Shown here piece by piece: positions 1 to 5,746 of a stretch of DNA of 19,274 bases; position 1 is the first letter of the stretch, and each line of letters opens with the position of its first letter. The stretch spans positions 1-19,274 of the forward strand of contig CAKUFI010000050.1 in the NCBI GenBank assembly GCA_934647305.1. The letters are read 5' to 3'. The position numbers were made by a program, and so were the translations under genes. Source of the DNA: an uncultured Clostridia bacterium. Lineage in GTDB: Bacteria > Bacillota > Clostridia > Christensenellales > Aristaeellaceae. Under the pieces are notes generated by a model, which made no database searches, was not told the origin of the DNA, and saw only the letters and a program-made list of their open reading frames with translations.

Positions 1-51
1 TCGGCCGCTTCAATCTATGGCGGCCGATGGTCGTGTGCTGTCCGGCGGCAG
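1..51 (-). repeat. Modular hairpin element, copy 1 (cut by window edge)
   Basis: Read on the minus strand: a CTGCCGCCGG box, then a hairpin with arms TCGGCCGC/GCGGCCGA and an 11-nt loop CATAGATTGAA. The 4-nt linker and second hairpin would lie left of the window. Confidence 0.75.
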
Positions 52-129
52 CCAGTGCGTGCAGGCTCAGCCTGCCGGCACTGCCGACCCGCAGCCCTTG
101 TGGGGCACTATCCCCGAGTTTTTTGACCG

Positions 130-186
130 CGAAGAATCTGGAGGCTCTAATCTGTGGCCGAAGGATTCGTGTGGCCTCCGCGGCAG
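130..186 (-). repeat. Modular hairpin element, copy 2 (divergent stem)
   Basis: Minus strand: box CTGCCGCGGAGG, then a 35-nt hairpin at 134-168 with arms starting GAATCC and ending GGC, an internal mismatch, and loop CACAGATTAGA. The linker TTCG (130-133 on the complement) is kept. No second hairpin of the usual form follows. Confidence 0.6.
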
Positions 187-228
187 CAGGTAGCTGCCGA
201 CCTGCCCGACCCGGCAACGCCGGGCACC

Positions 229-312
229 AATCCGCAGGAAGCTCCTGCGGATTCGAAGACCTCGGCCGCTTCAATCTATGGCGGCCGATGGTCGTGTGCT
301 GTCCGGCGGCAG
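229..312 (-). repeat. Modular hairpin element, copy 3 (complete)
   Basis: Minus strand order: CTGCCGCCGG box (303-312), large hairpin (258-293; stem GACC(A)TCGGCCGC with one bulged A, loop CATAGATTGAA), linker TTCG (254-257), second hairpin with an 11-bp stem AATCCGCAGGA at 229-253 and a 3-nt loop. Confidence 0.85.
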
Positions 313-389
313 CCAGTGCGTGCAGGCTCAGCCTGCCGACCTGCCGACCCGCAGCTCTTGTGGGGCACTATCCTCGAGTTTTTTGACCG

Positions 390-446
390 CGAAGAATCCT
401 GAGGCTTTAATCTGTGGCCGAAGGATTCGCGTGGCCTCCGCGGCAG
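390..446 (-). repeat. Modular hairpin element, copy 4 (divergent stem)
   Basis: Second copy of the 130-186 element. The hairpin at 394-428 has arms with GAATCC and GGC paired, two central mismatches and loop CACAGATTAAA. The linker TTCG is at 390-393 (complement). A further small hairpin, GTCGGC/GCCGAC at 456-470, lies 4 nt beyond the stop of the sulfatase-fold gene. Confidence 0.6.
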
Positions 447-474
447 CAAGTGGCCGTCGGCACTGCCGACCTGC

Positions 475-1842
475 CTATTTCTTCTGGAGCTTGACCGCGT
501 CGGCGATGCCGCCGATGTACTTGCCCATGTAGGCCTCCTCGCTGGTCTTGAAGGGGCCCTCGGGGCGCAGGAAGTTGACGTAGATGGGCGCGGGGCGGCC
601 GGTTTCCCTTTCGCGCTTCGCGATGAAGGCGTACATGCGCTTCTTGAGCGCCTCGACCACCTCGGGCTCTTCCTCGGCCACGTTGTGGTTCTCCTCGGGA
701 TCCTTGATGAGGTTGTACAGCTCGACCTCGGGCTTGAAGTGGAAGTCGGGCTCCAGCGCGACCATGAGCTTCCACTCGGGGGTGCGCCAGCCGTGCTTGC
801 GCATCCAGGTGCACTCGGTGATGTAAAACTCGGGCTCCTTCTCGCGCTCCTCGCCGCGCACCAGGGGCAGCAGGCTGCGGCCCTCCATGGGCAGGTTGTT
901 CTCAATGCCCATCAGCTCGAGCAGGGTGGGGGTCACGTCCTTGAGCTGGCAGTAGTCGTCGTAGCGCTTGCCCTCGGGCAGGTGGCCCTTCCAGCGCAGG
1001 ATCAGCGGCACGACCAGCGTGCAGTCGTACATGCCGTGATGGTCGAAGTAGCAGTCGTGGTCGTACAGCGTCTCGCCGTGGTCGGAGACGAAGATCACGA
1101 TCGTGTCCTCCTCCAGACCCAGGTCGTGCAGCTTGGTCAGAATCTGCTGGATGCAGGTGTCCATGTAGGTCACGGCCGCGTCATACTGGGCGATCACGTA
1201 GTCGGGATTGGTGCAGCCCTCGGGCACCCAGCTCTTGATGTAGTCGCCGAAGGGGCGGAAATCGTACACCTTCTGCATGCGCTTGTCGGCCGGGTCGCAC
1301 GCGTCGCCCTGGAAGTACATGTCCTTGAAGGGCGCGGGCGCCAGGTAGGGGGAGTGGGGATCCATGTGACGCAGGAACAGCATGAAGGGCTTGTCCTCCT
1401 TCGCCAGGCGCTCCAGCTCGGGAATGGCCACATCGTTCAGGTTCTCGGCCTTGTGGGCGCGTCCGTCCTCGTGGTCGGGGCCCCAGCCGGAGAAGCCGAT
1501 GTACTTGTCATAGCCGCGGCCGGCCGCGTTGCCCTCGAAGCCCACGCAGGTGGTGTTGTAGCCGTTGTCGCGCAGGATCTCGGCCAGCACCGGCACGCCC
1601 TCGACGATCGCCGGCTGGGACAGACCCACCACGCCGGTGCCGAAGCAGTCGCGGCCGGTCATCATGTTGGAGTAGCCGGGGGTGGTCGGGATGTGCGCGC
1701 TGAAGCAGTGGTTGAAGGTCACGCCGCCCTCGGCATACCTGCTGATGTGGGGAGTGGTCAGGCGGGAATAGCCGTAGTGGCTCATATGGTCGCGGCGCAG
1801 GCTGTCAATGCCGAAGAACAGCAGGTTCGGTTTTTTGCTCAT
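475..1842 (-). CDS. Sulfatase-fold (alkaline phosphatase superfamily) hydrolase with atypical active site
   Basis: 455 aa, close to usual sulfatase length, with no signal peptide, so cytoplasmic. Start chosen at ATG 1842 because AGGAGG sits 8 nt upstream; the frame stays open further up inside the next gene. Family marks: GID at 11-13 and TTPHI at 29-33 near the N-terminus, HMDPHSPY at 159-166, SDHGE at 253-257 (metal site) and LYNLIKDPEENHN at 375-387, a typical sulfatase C-terminal motif. The signature C/S-x-P-S-R reads T53-T-P-G-Y57, followed by a normal TG at 62-63. No Cys or Ser is available for formylglycine conversion and the Arg is lost. Thr nucleophiles are known in phosphodiesterases, NPPs and phosphoethanolamine transferases of this superfamily, so the substrate may be a phosphoester rather than a sulfate ester. 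Last gene of a three-gene operon. Confidence 0.88.
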   Translation of the reverse strand: MSKKPNLLFFGIDSLRRDHMSHYGYSRLTTPHISRYAEGGVTFNHCFSAHIPTTPGYSNMMTGRDCFGTGVVGLSQPAIVEGVPVLAEILRDNGYNTTCVGFEGNAAGRGYDKYIGFSGWGPDHEDGRAHKAENLNDVAIPELERLAKEDKPFMLFLRHMDPHSPYLAPAPFKDMYFQGDACDPADKRMQKVYDFRPFGDYIKSWVPEGCTNPDYVIAQYDAAVTYMDTCIQQILTKLHDLGLEEDTIVIFVSDHGETLYDHDCYFDHHGMYDCTLVVPLILRWKGHLPEGKRYDDYCQLKDVTPTLLELMGIENNLPMEGRSLLPLVRGEEREKEPEFYITECTWMRKHGWRTPEWKLMVALEPDFHFKPEVELYNLIKDPEENHNVAEEEPEVVEALKKRMYAFIAKRERETGRPAPIYVNFLRPEGPFKTSEEAYMGKYIGGIADAVKLQKK

Positions 1843-1871
1843 ATCGGTTTCCTCCTGTGTAGGTCGTTTAT

Positions 1872-2921
1872 TCAGATTCCCTGGACGCGCGGGTCGTACA
1901 CGGAGACGCGCTTTCCTTCGCGGGCGGACAGGTAGCAGGCGAGCACCAGGCGCAGCGTGTCGCGGCCCTCCTCGGCGGTGCAGATCGGCGCGCCGCCCTT
2001 CAGGAACTTGGCCATCGGCTCGGCCTGCCAGCCCAGCCGCGCGCCGTGCGCCTTCGGGCTTTCCAGGCCGCTGTCCGTCCAGTCCGCGTCGCCCTCCCTG
2101 TACCACTTGAGGCCGGGCATGCTCGGCCGGGGCAGGCGGGTGGAGGGGTTGTCGCCAAAGTACTGCTGGATCGAGCCCTTTTCGCAGTAGACCTCGGTGG
2201 TGATCTCGGCCGCGTCGCAGGTGAACGAGCAGCTGATCTCGCAGATCAGGCCGTTTTTGTACTTGAACAGCGCCACCGCGTTGTCGTTGACGATCTTCGG
2301 GTTGAGCATGGTGCTCATCTCGCAGGAGACGGTTTCAGGCATGCCGAACATCCACAGCATCAGGTTGATCGGGTGCGCCGAATCGTCGGCGAAGATGTCC
2401 CGGTTGTGCTTCGGGTCGACGTGCCAGGTGTTTTCGAAGTTGTCCCAGACCTGGGTGGGCAGCGCGTGGCGGCGGCGGAACAGGCAGGTCTTGCCCAGCG
2501 CCTCGCTCCGCACCAGCTCGCGGATTTTCTGGTTCTGCGGGTCGGTGCGCATCTGCCAGCCCATGGTGAAGCGCACGCCGTGATCGCGGACGGCCTTGAC
2601 GATGCGGTCGGCCTCGTCCATGGTCAGCGCCATGGGCTTGTAGAGGATGACGTCCTTGTGCGCGGCGGCCGCGGCTTCGACCAGCGGGGCGTGCAGGTCG
2701 GTCTCCGAGGTGATGATCACGGCGGAGACCTCCCTTGAAAGAATATCGTTCAGCCCGGGCACGAACTCGATGCCGAAGTCCGCGCAGCTCTTCCGCCCGC
2801 GCTCCTCGTCGTGATCCCAGCCGCACACGGGCGCGACGCCCATCGCGGGGTGATCGAGCCACTGCCGGGCAATGGCGCCGATGTGGCCGTGGGCAAAGCC
2901 CAGTATCGCAAGCTTGATCAT
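1872..2921 (-). CDS. Gfo/Idh/MocA family NAD(P)-dependent oxidoreductase
   Basis: 349 aa, normal for the family. The N-terminal Rossmann fold starts with an ILGFAHGHIG nucleotide-binding turn (6-15). The hallmark E-K-P appears as Y94-K95-P96, keeping the catalytic Lys. The C-terminal domain carries DDSAHPINL (179-187), which fits the Asp...His pair that helps bind and deprotonate the sugar hydroxyl. Such enzymes oxidise or reduce sugars, inositols or sugar derivatives in the cytoplasm; the exact substrate cannot be read. ATG 2921 has GAGGAG upstream. The previous gene ends only 10 nt away and the sulfatase-fold gene starts 29 nt downstream, so all three are probably one transcript. Pairing with a TIM-barrel isomerase is a common layout for inositol or 3-keto-sugar catabolism. 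Confidence 0.92.
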   Translation of the reverse strand: MIKLAILGFAHGHIGAIARQWLDHPAMGVAPVCGWDHDEERGRKSCADFGIEFVPGLNDILSREVSAVIITSETDLHAPLVEAAAAAHKDVILYKPMALTMDEADRIVKAVRDHGVRFTMGWQMRTDPQNQKIRELVRSEALGKTCLFRRRHALPTQVWDNFENTWHVDPKHNRDIFADDSAHPINLMLWMFGMPETVSCEMSTMLNPKIVNDNAVALFKYKNGLICEISCSFTCDAAEITTEVYCEKGSIQQYFGDNPSTRLPRPSMPGLKWYREGDADWTDSGLESPKAHGARLGWQAEPMAKFLKGGAPICTAEEGRDTLRLVLACYLSAREGKRVSVYDPRVQGI

Positions 2922-2931
2922 CTCAGGCTCC

Positions 2932-3726
2932 TCAGCGGGCGTTCATGCCCTTCAAAATGGCGTTCATGTAGCCGTAGCTCTCGCTGGCGATGGCCTGCGC
3001 CTGCTGCACGGTCAGCTCGGGGCCGATGACCTCCAGGCAGACCGGGCCCTGATAGTCCGCGTCGACCAGCACCTTGAAATAGGCGGCCAGGTCGATGTCG
3101 CCGCGTCCGCAGGCCTGCAGCGCCGGAACGCCCGGGGCCGGACCCTCGCCCTTGCAGTCGCGGATGTGGATGTGCTTCACGCGGGAAATGACCTGGGGCA
3201 GCGCCTCTTCAGGCTTCTCGCCCGCGCGCCAGATGTGGCTGGGATCCATGTCCACGCCGAAGGAGTCCAGCGGAATCTCGTTCATCGCGCGCAGGGTGGT
3301 GGGGGTGTCGTGGATGGCGTTGCCCACATGCGCCTTGGTACACAGGGTCACACCGTACTGCGCGGCCAGCTCGGCGCGCGCGCGCAGGGTGGCAATCGAG
3401 TTCACCACGTCCTCTTCCACGTCCATCTTGCCGCCGGGGCCCACGTTGACCACCGGAATGCCCAGGTACTGCGCCGCCTTGAAGGCCTTGGTCAGGCGCG
3501 CCTCGTCGAGAGAGGCCACCTCCATCGACAGCAGCTCCACGCCCGCCTCCAGCGCCCAGGCCTTGATCAGCGGGGCCTGCGTCTCCCAGGCGTCAAGCAC
3601 CAGGTGCTCACACATGCCCGCGATCGCCGACAGCTCCACGCCGTCGTAGCCCGCCAGCTTGACCGCCTTCATCGCGTCGCGCGCATTCAGCATTTTGAAA
3701 AGTACCGTATTGACTCCCAGTTTCAT
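2932..3726 (-). CDS. Sugar phosphate isomerase/epimerase-like TIM-barrel protein
   Basis: 264 aa, of the xylose-isomerase-like (AP_endonuc_2) superfamily. The barrel begins MKLGVNTVLF; GYDGVELS (26-33) places Glu31 as a likely metal ligand, VDMDPSHIW (158-166) gives Asp161 and His164, HIHIRD (185-190) gives His187, and CLEVIG (230-235) gives Glu232. The strand that often carries another Glu reads CTKAHVGN (129-136), so that ligand seems changed. Family members isomerise or epimerise sugars, dehydrate inosose or cleave 3-keto-glycosides, usually with a divalent metal. First gene of the minus-strand operon: a strong AAGGAGG precedes ATG 3726 and a consensus-like promoter lies at 3762-3790. Function beyond the fold is inferred from the neighbouring oxidoreductase. 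Confidence 0.88.
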   Translation of the reverse strand: MKLGVNTVLFKMLNARDAMKAVKLAGYDGVELSAIAGMCEHLVLDAWETQAPLIKAWALEAGVELLSMEVASLDEARLTKAFKAAQYLGIPVVNVGPGGKMDVEEDVVNSIATLRARAELAAQYGVTLCTKAHVGNAIHDTPTTLRAMNEIPLDSFGVDMDPSHIWRAGEKPEEALPQVISRVKHIHIRDCKGEGPAPGVPALQACGRGDIDLAAYFKVLVDADYQGPVCLEVIGPELTVQQAQAIASESYGYMNAILKGMNAR

Positions 3727-3761
3727 AAGAACCCTCCTTGCGTGTTTTTCTCGGTAAGCTC

Positions 3762-3790
3762 ATTATACACTCGAGCTTTTTCTCGCGCAA
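3762..3790 (-). promoter_or_regulatory. Predicted sigma-A-type promoter of the 3726-475 operon
   Basis: On the minus strand TTGCGC (3790-3785) and TATAAT (3767-3762) are separated by exactly 17 nt, about 35 nt before the first ATG of the operon. The -10 box is perfect; the -35 box matches in its first three bases. Confidence 0.75.
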
Positions 3791-3917
3791 CCGGAAACTA
3801 TCTCCGCCCTTCACTTGAGAACGGATTTTGCATAATTGCTCCCCGCTGCGCACAATCCGGTCGGCAGGGCCGACTGCCACTTGCTGCCGCCGGCCGGGCA
3901 GTGCCCGGTTCCGTTTG

Positions 3918-3990
3918 CTGCCGCCGGACAGAACACGAACCCAGCCGCCATATATTGGAGCGGCTGGGTTCTTCGCCGGGCAGTGCCCGG
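3918..3990 (+). repeat. Modular hairpin element, copy 5 (short second hairpin)
   Basis: CTGCCGCCGG box at 3918, then a perfect 12-bp stem GAACCCAGCCGC at 3937-3971 around loop CATATATTGGA, linker TTCG at 3972-3975, then a short hairpin CCGGGC-AGT-GCCCGG at 3976-3990 in place of the usual 24-nt one. Confidence 0.85.
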
Positions 3991-3999
3991 TTCCACCTG

Positions 4000-4081
4000 C
4001 TGCCGCCGGATAGAACACGAACCCAGCCGCCATAAATCAGAGCGGCTGGGTTCTTCGAATCCGCAGAATCCTCTGCGGATT
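4000..4081 (+). repeat. Modular hairpin element, copy 6 (complete)
   Basis: CTGCCGCCGG box at 4000, perfect 12-bp stem GAACCCAGCCGC at 4019-4053 around loop CATAAATCAGA, linker TTCG at 4054-4057, then a perfect 10-bp stem AATCCGCAGA with tetraloop ATCC at 4058-4081. It directly follows copy 5 in the same orientation. Confidence 0.88.
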
Positions 4082-4205
4082 GCAGGGGCGGACGCTGTCC
4101 GCCGCGGGCTGGGGGAGGCTCCGCATTCGCTTCGCGCTCCCCCAGACCCCCACCGAAGTTTGTCTGCTGCCGACCCGGGCAGGCCGGGTTTCCGTACAGA
4201 AAGAT

Positions 4206-4228
4206 CCGCCCTCCAAAAAGGAGAGCGG
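4206..4228 (-). terminator. Possible terminator hairpin after the 4250-4408 remnant
   Basis: CCGCTCTCC and GGAGGGCGG pair over 9 bp (one G-T) around a TTTTT loop on the minus strand, about 20 nt after the remnant's stop. The T-tract after the stem is poor, so termination is uncertain. Confidence 0.35.
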
Positions 4229-4249
4229 GTCATGATAAGGTCACCCGGT

Positions 4250-4408
4250 TTACAGGCCGAATTCCTCGGCAAGATTTGCCCAGTGCGCATCCGTCAGTAT
4301 GCCGCAGTCGCCAAACGCAGTGGCCTGTTCTTTGGAGATCGTGCCCTCCTGCAGCGACTTGCGCAGGCAGCGATAGATGTAGTCCTCGTTTTCGCCCGCC
4401 GCGAAAAG
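4250..4408 (-). pseudogene. 52-codon coding remnant (3' end of an unknown gene)
   Basis: A minus-strand frame with no ATG, bounded by TGA at 4409-4411 and TAA at 4250-4252, reads like a real protein C-terminus: EDYIYRCLRKSLQEG, then TISKEQATAFGDCG, then ILTDAHWANLAEEFGL. Its balanced composition (acidic residues, Tyr, Phe, Ile) contrasts with the Arg/Pro/Ala-rich shadow frames around it. I do not recognise the family. The frame breaks close to two direct repeats (4413-4430 and 4444-4461), which suggests the 5' part was lost at a rearrangement. It could instead be a small gene with a start I cannot see; no ribosome binding site supports that. Confidence 0.5.
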
Positions 4409-4412
4409 TCAC

Positions 4413-4461
4413 GATCATATTCTGAACATTCGCGGTATCGCGTGATCATATTCTGCACATT
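4413..4461. repeat. 18-bp direct repeat pair beside the remnant
   Basis: GATCATATTCTGAACATT (4413-4430) recurs as GATCATATTCTGCACATT (4444-4461), one mismatch, period 31 bp. The spacer contains CGCGGTATCGCG, itself almost palindromic. The AT-rich text stands out from the GC-rich surroundings; it could be a binding site pair or a scar of a lost element. Confidence 0.7.
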
Positions 4462-4484
4462 TTGGTATTTGGGCGCGTTCAGGG

Positions 4485-4519
4485 CAAAAAAGCACCCGGC
4501 CGAGCGCTTCGACCGGGTG
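4485..4519 (-). terminator. Rho-independent terminator of the ThuA-like gene
   Basis: On the minus strand CACCCGG (4519-4513) and CCGGGTG (4499-4493) form the outer stem, with further weak pairing inside, followed by CTTTTTTG. It lies 10 nt after the stop codon. Confidence 0.85.
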
Positions 4520-4528
4520 AAGTGGCGA

Positions 4529-5266
4529 TTATTTCTTGCCCGTGCTGATGTCGGGCAGGCGGGTGGTGTGGGTATCCGCAAGGCGAGTCCAGGAGACCGG
4601 GCGATAGGCCCAGCGGACGGCCTGACGGATGACCTTCTGCACGTTCGCGTCGTAGTAGGCGGGATAGGTCTCGTGGCCGGGCTGGAAGTAGAAGATGCGG
4701 CCCTGACCGCGGTGCCAGCAGCAGCCGCTGCGGAACACCTCGCCGCCGGGAACCCAACTCACGAACACCAGCTCCTCGGGAGCCGGGATGTCGAAGTGCT
4801 CGCCGTAGGTTTCCTCGGCCGGCAGCTCGAAGTACTCGCCCAGGCCCTGCGCGATCGGGTGCGCCAGATCCATGACCCACAGGCGAACCATCTCGCCGTC
4901 CTCGCGCCAGCGCAGGTAGCCGGTGTTGGTGCCCATCAGCTTGCGGAAAATCTTGGAGCCGTGGCCCGAATGCAGCACGATCAGGCCCATGCCCGCGTTC
5001 ACGCGGTCGTACACGCGCTGCACGATCTCGTCGGCGACCGCCTCGTGCTTGCAGTGACCCCACCACAGGAGCACGTCGGTATTGTCCAGCACCTCCTGGG
5101 TCAATCCGTGCTCCGGCATGTCCAGCGTCGCGGTGCGAACCTCCATGTCCTCTTCCCTGCCCAGGAAGTCGGCGATGCAGCCGTGGATGCCCTTGGGATA
5201 AAGGGCGGCGACCTTCGCGTCAACCTGCTCGTGCCAGTTTTCATTCCATACGGTAACTCGAATCAT
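4529..5266 (-). CDS. ThuA-like (trehalose utilisation family) protein
   Basis: 245 aa. The N-terminus MIRVTVWNENWHE, LLWWGHCKHEAV (about 66-77), the GLIVLHSGHGSK stretch (about 93-104) and the GRIFYFQPGHETYP stretch near 190-205 are typical of ThuA-like proteins, which have a class I glutamine amidotransferase-like fold. In rhizobia ThuA works with the Gfo/Idh-type ThuB in making and using 3-keto-trehalose. Here a Gfo/Idh enzyme and a sugar isomerase-like protein sit just downstream on the same strand, so a role in keto-sugar catabolism is a reasonable inference; the substrate is unknown. No signal peptide. ATG 5266 has AGGAGG 9 nt upstream. Its own terminator at 4485-4519 makes it a separate transcript from the 3726-475 operon. 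Confidence 0.88.
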   Translation of the reverse strand: MIRVTVWNENWHEQVDAKVAALYPKGIHGCIADFLGREEDMEVRTATLDMPEHGLTQEVLDNTDVLLWWGHCKHEAVADEIVQRVYDRVNAGMGLIVLHSGHGSKIFRKLMGTNTGYLRWREDGEMVRLWVMDLAHPIAQGLGEYFELPAEETYGEHFDIPAPEELVFVSWVPGGEVFRSGCCWHRGQGRIFYFQPGHETYPAYYDANVQKVIRQAVRWAYRPVSWTRLADTHTTRLPDISTGKK

Positions 5267-5301
5267 CGGTGATTTCCTCCTGTAATGAATCGCGTTCGTT
5301 T

Positions 5302-5334
5302 ACCAGCTTGTCAAAAAAGTTTTGACAAGCTGGT
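5302..5334. repeat. Perfect 15-bp inverted repeat in the ThuA leader
   Basis: ACCAGCTTGTCAAAA and its exact reverse complement flank a 3-nt loop, 36 nt before the ThuA ATG. No T-run follows on either strand, so it is more likely an operator, an RNA leader hairpin or the end of a mobile repeat than a terminator. Confidence 0.8.
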
Positions 5335-5558
5335 GGACGGGGAAGCAAGCTCCCCCGCCACTGCCACCCTCTCCAGTCTCCGCTAAAAATCAAAGATTTT
5401 TCGGGCGCGGAGCCTGCAGGGAAACGATTTTTGCTCTGGAAAATGGAATTTTCCGGCGCAAAAATCGCCCCGTGCCCACCGTACATGCCGCTGGGCACGA
5501 TTGAAAGTTCGAGCGGGCTGCGGCCCTCTCGAGCTCTCCCGAGTTTTTTGACAGTCTG
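5304..5558. mobile_element. Possible MITE-like element (~255 bp) with 17-bp inverted ends
   Basis: The left end CAGCTTGTCAAAAAAGT (5304-5320) and the reverse complement of the right end, CAGACTGTCAAAAAACT (5542-5558), match at 14 of 17 positions. The interior codes for nothing and contains hairpins. I did not find a clear target-site duplication, so mobility is only inferred. Confidence 0.4.
5425..5467. repeat. Long two-tier hairpin
   Basis: Outer stem CGATTTTTGC/GCAAAAATCG (10 bp, perfect), a 3x3 internal loop, then inner stem GGAAAAT/ATTTTCC (7 bp) around GGA. It is not followed by a T-tract, so it is probably not a terminator. Confidence 0.8.
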
Positions 5559-5676
5559 TCACGCCGTCATTTTAACACATTCCTTCTCCCCGCGCAAGAG
5601 ATTCCCGCCCGAAATGCAGAACTTTTTCCGTCCGGAGAACCGCGCAAAGAAAAACGGATTCGGGCAAGGTTTGTTG

Positions 5677-5705
5677 TTGACATGTAGTGTTGAATGTGCT
5701 AAACT
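5677..5705 (+). promoter_or_regulatory. Predicted promoter of the GH28 pair
   Basis: Perfect TTGACA (5677-5682), 17-nt spacer, then TAAACT (5700-5705), 41 nt before the first GH28 ATG. The expected transcription start near 5711-5713 falls at the edge of the palindrome CGAAAAATTTTTCG. Confidence 0.75.
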
Positions 5706-5710
5706 GTTTT

Positions 5711-5724
5711 CGAAAAATTTTTCG
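5711..5724. promoter_or_regulatory. Candidate operator palindrome at the GH28 transcription start
   Basis: CGAAAAATTTTTCG is a perfect 14-bp palindrome starting 6 nt after the -10 box. A repressor bound here would block initiation. The placement is seen; the role is inferred. Confidence 0.45.
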
Positions 5725-5746
5725 TGTGCAAAGGAGGAATGAAACC

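Larger units (their letters stand above)
1..462. repeat. Tandem copy of a ~260-bp intergenic unit
   Basis: The sequence starting at 1 recurs at 262 and runs nearly base for base to about 200 and 462; the offset is 261 bp at the start and 260 bp by the inner hairpin (134 versus 394), so one small indel separates the copies. Each unit contains two inverted-orientation hairpin elements, listed separately. No convincing gene was seen in 1-474; the open frames here are short, rich in Arg/Pro/Ala and follow the repeat. The window edge cuts the first unit, so there may be more copies to the left. Confidence 0.85.
3800..4249. other. Hairpin-rich intergenic stretch
   Basis: Besides the two modular elements listed next, this stretch holds small perfect or near-perfect hairpins: GTCGGC/GCCGAC near 3860-3880, CCGGGC/GCCCGG near 3895, GGCGGAC/GTCCGCC near 4087-4103, and CTGGGGGAG/CTCCCCCAG at 4109-4145. 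The last resembles 19103-19139, and both are followed by ACCCC. No gene was found. Confidence 0.6.
5267..5746. other. Structured intergenic region between divergent ThuA and GH28 genes
   Basis: Nearly 480 bp without a convincing gene. It holds the inverted repeat at 5302-5334, AAAAATC/GATTTTT at 5385-5401, the long hairpin at 5425-5467, the palindrome TGACAGTCTGTCA at 5549-5561, and the GH28 promoter. A promoter for the ThuA gene should lie here, but no clear -10 box was found. Confidence 0.6.

Noticed and set aside
685..1935. Plus-strand frames opposite the sulfatase, Gfo/Idh, SpoIID and oleate hydratase genes
   Set aside because: Same shadow effect (also 2872-4035, 10813-12321, 13376-15529); no start signals and the true genes on the other strand have clear motifs.
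3918..4081. CRISPR-like array from two adjacent repeats
   Set aside because: The repeats are internally palindromic modules with different spacings and inverted copies elsewhere; there are no uniform spacers and no cas genes.
5302..5334. Terminator for a plus-strand transcript
   Set aside because: A strong stem, but no T-tract follows it and no plus-strand gene ends nearby.
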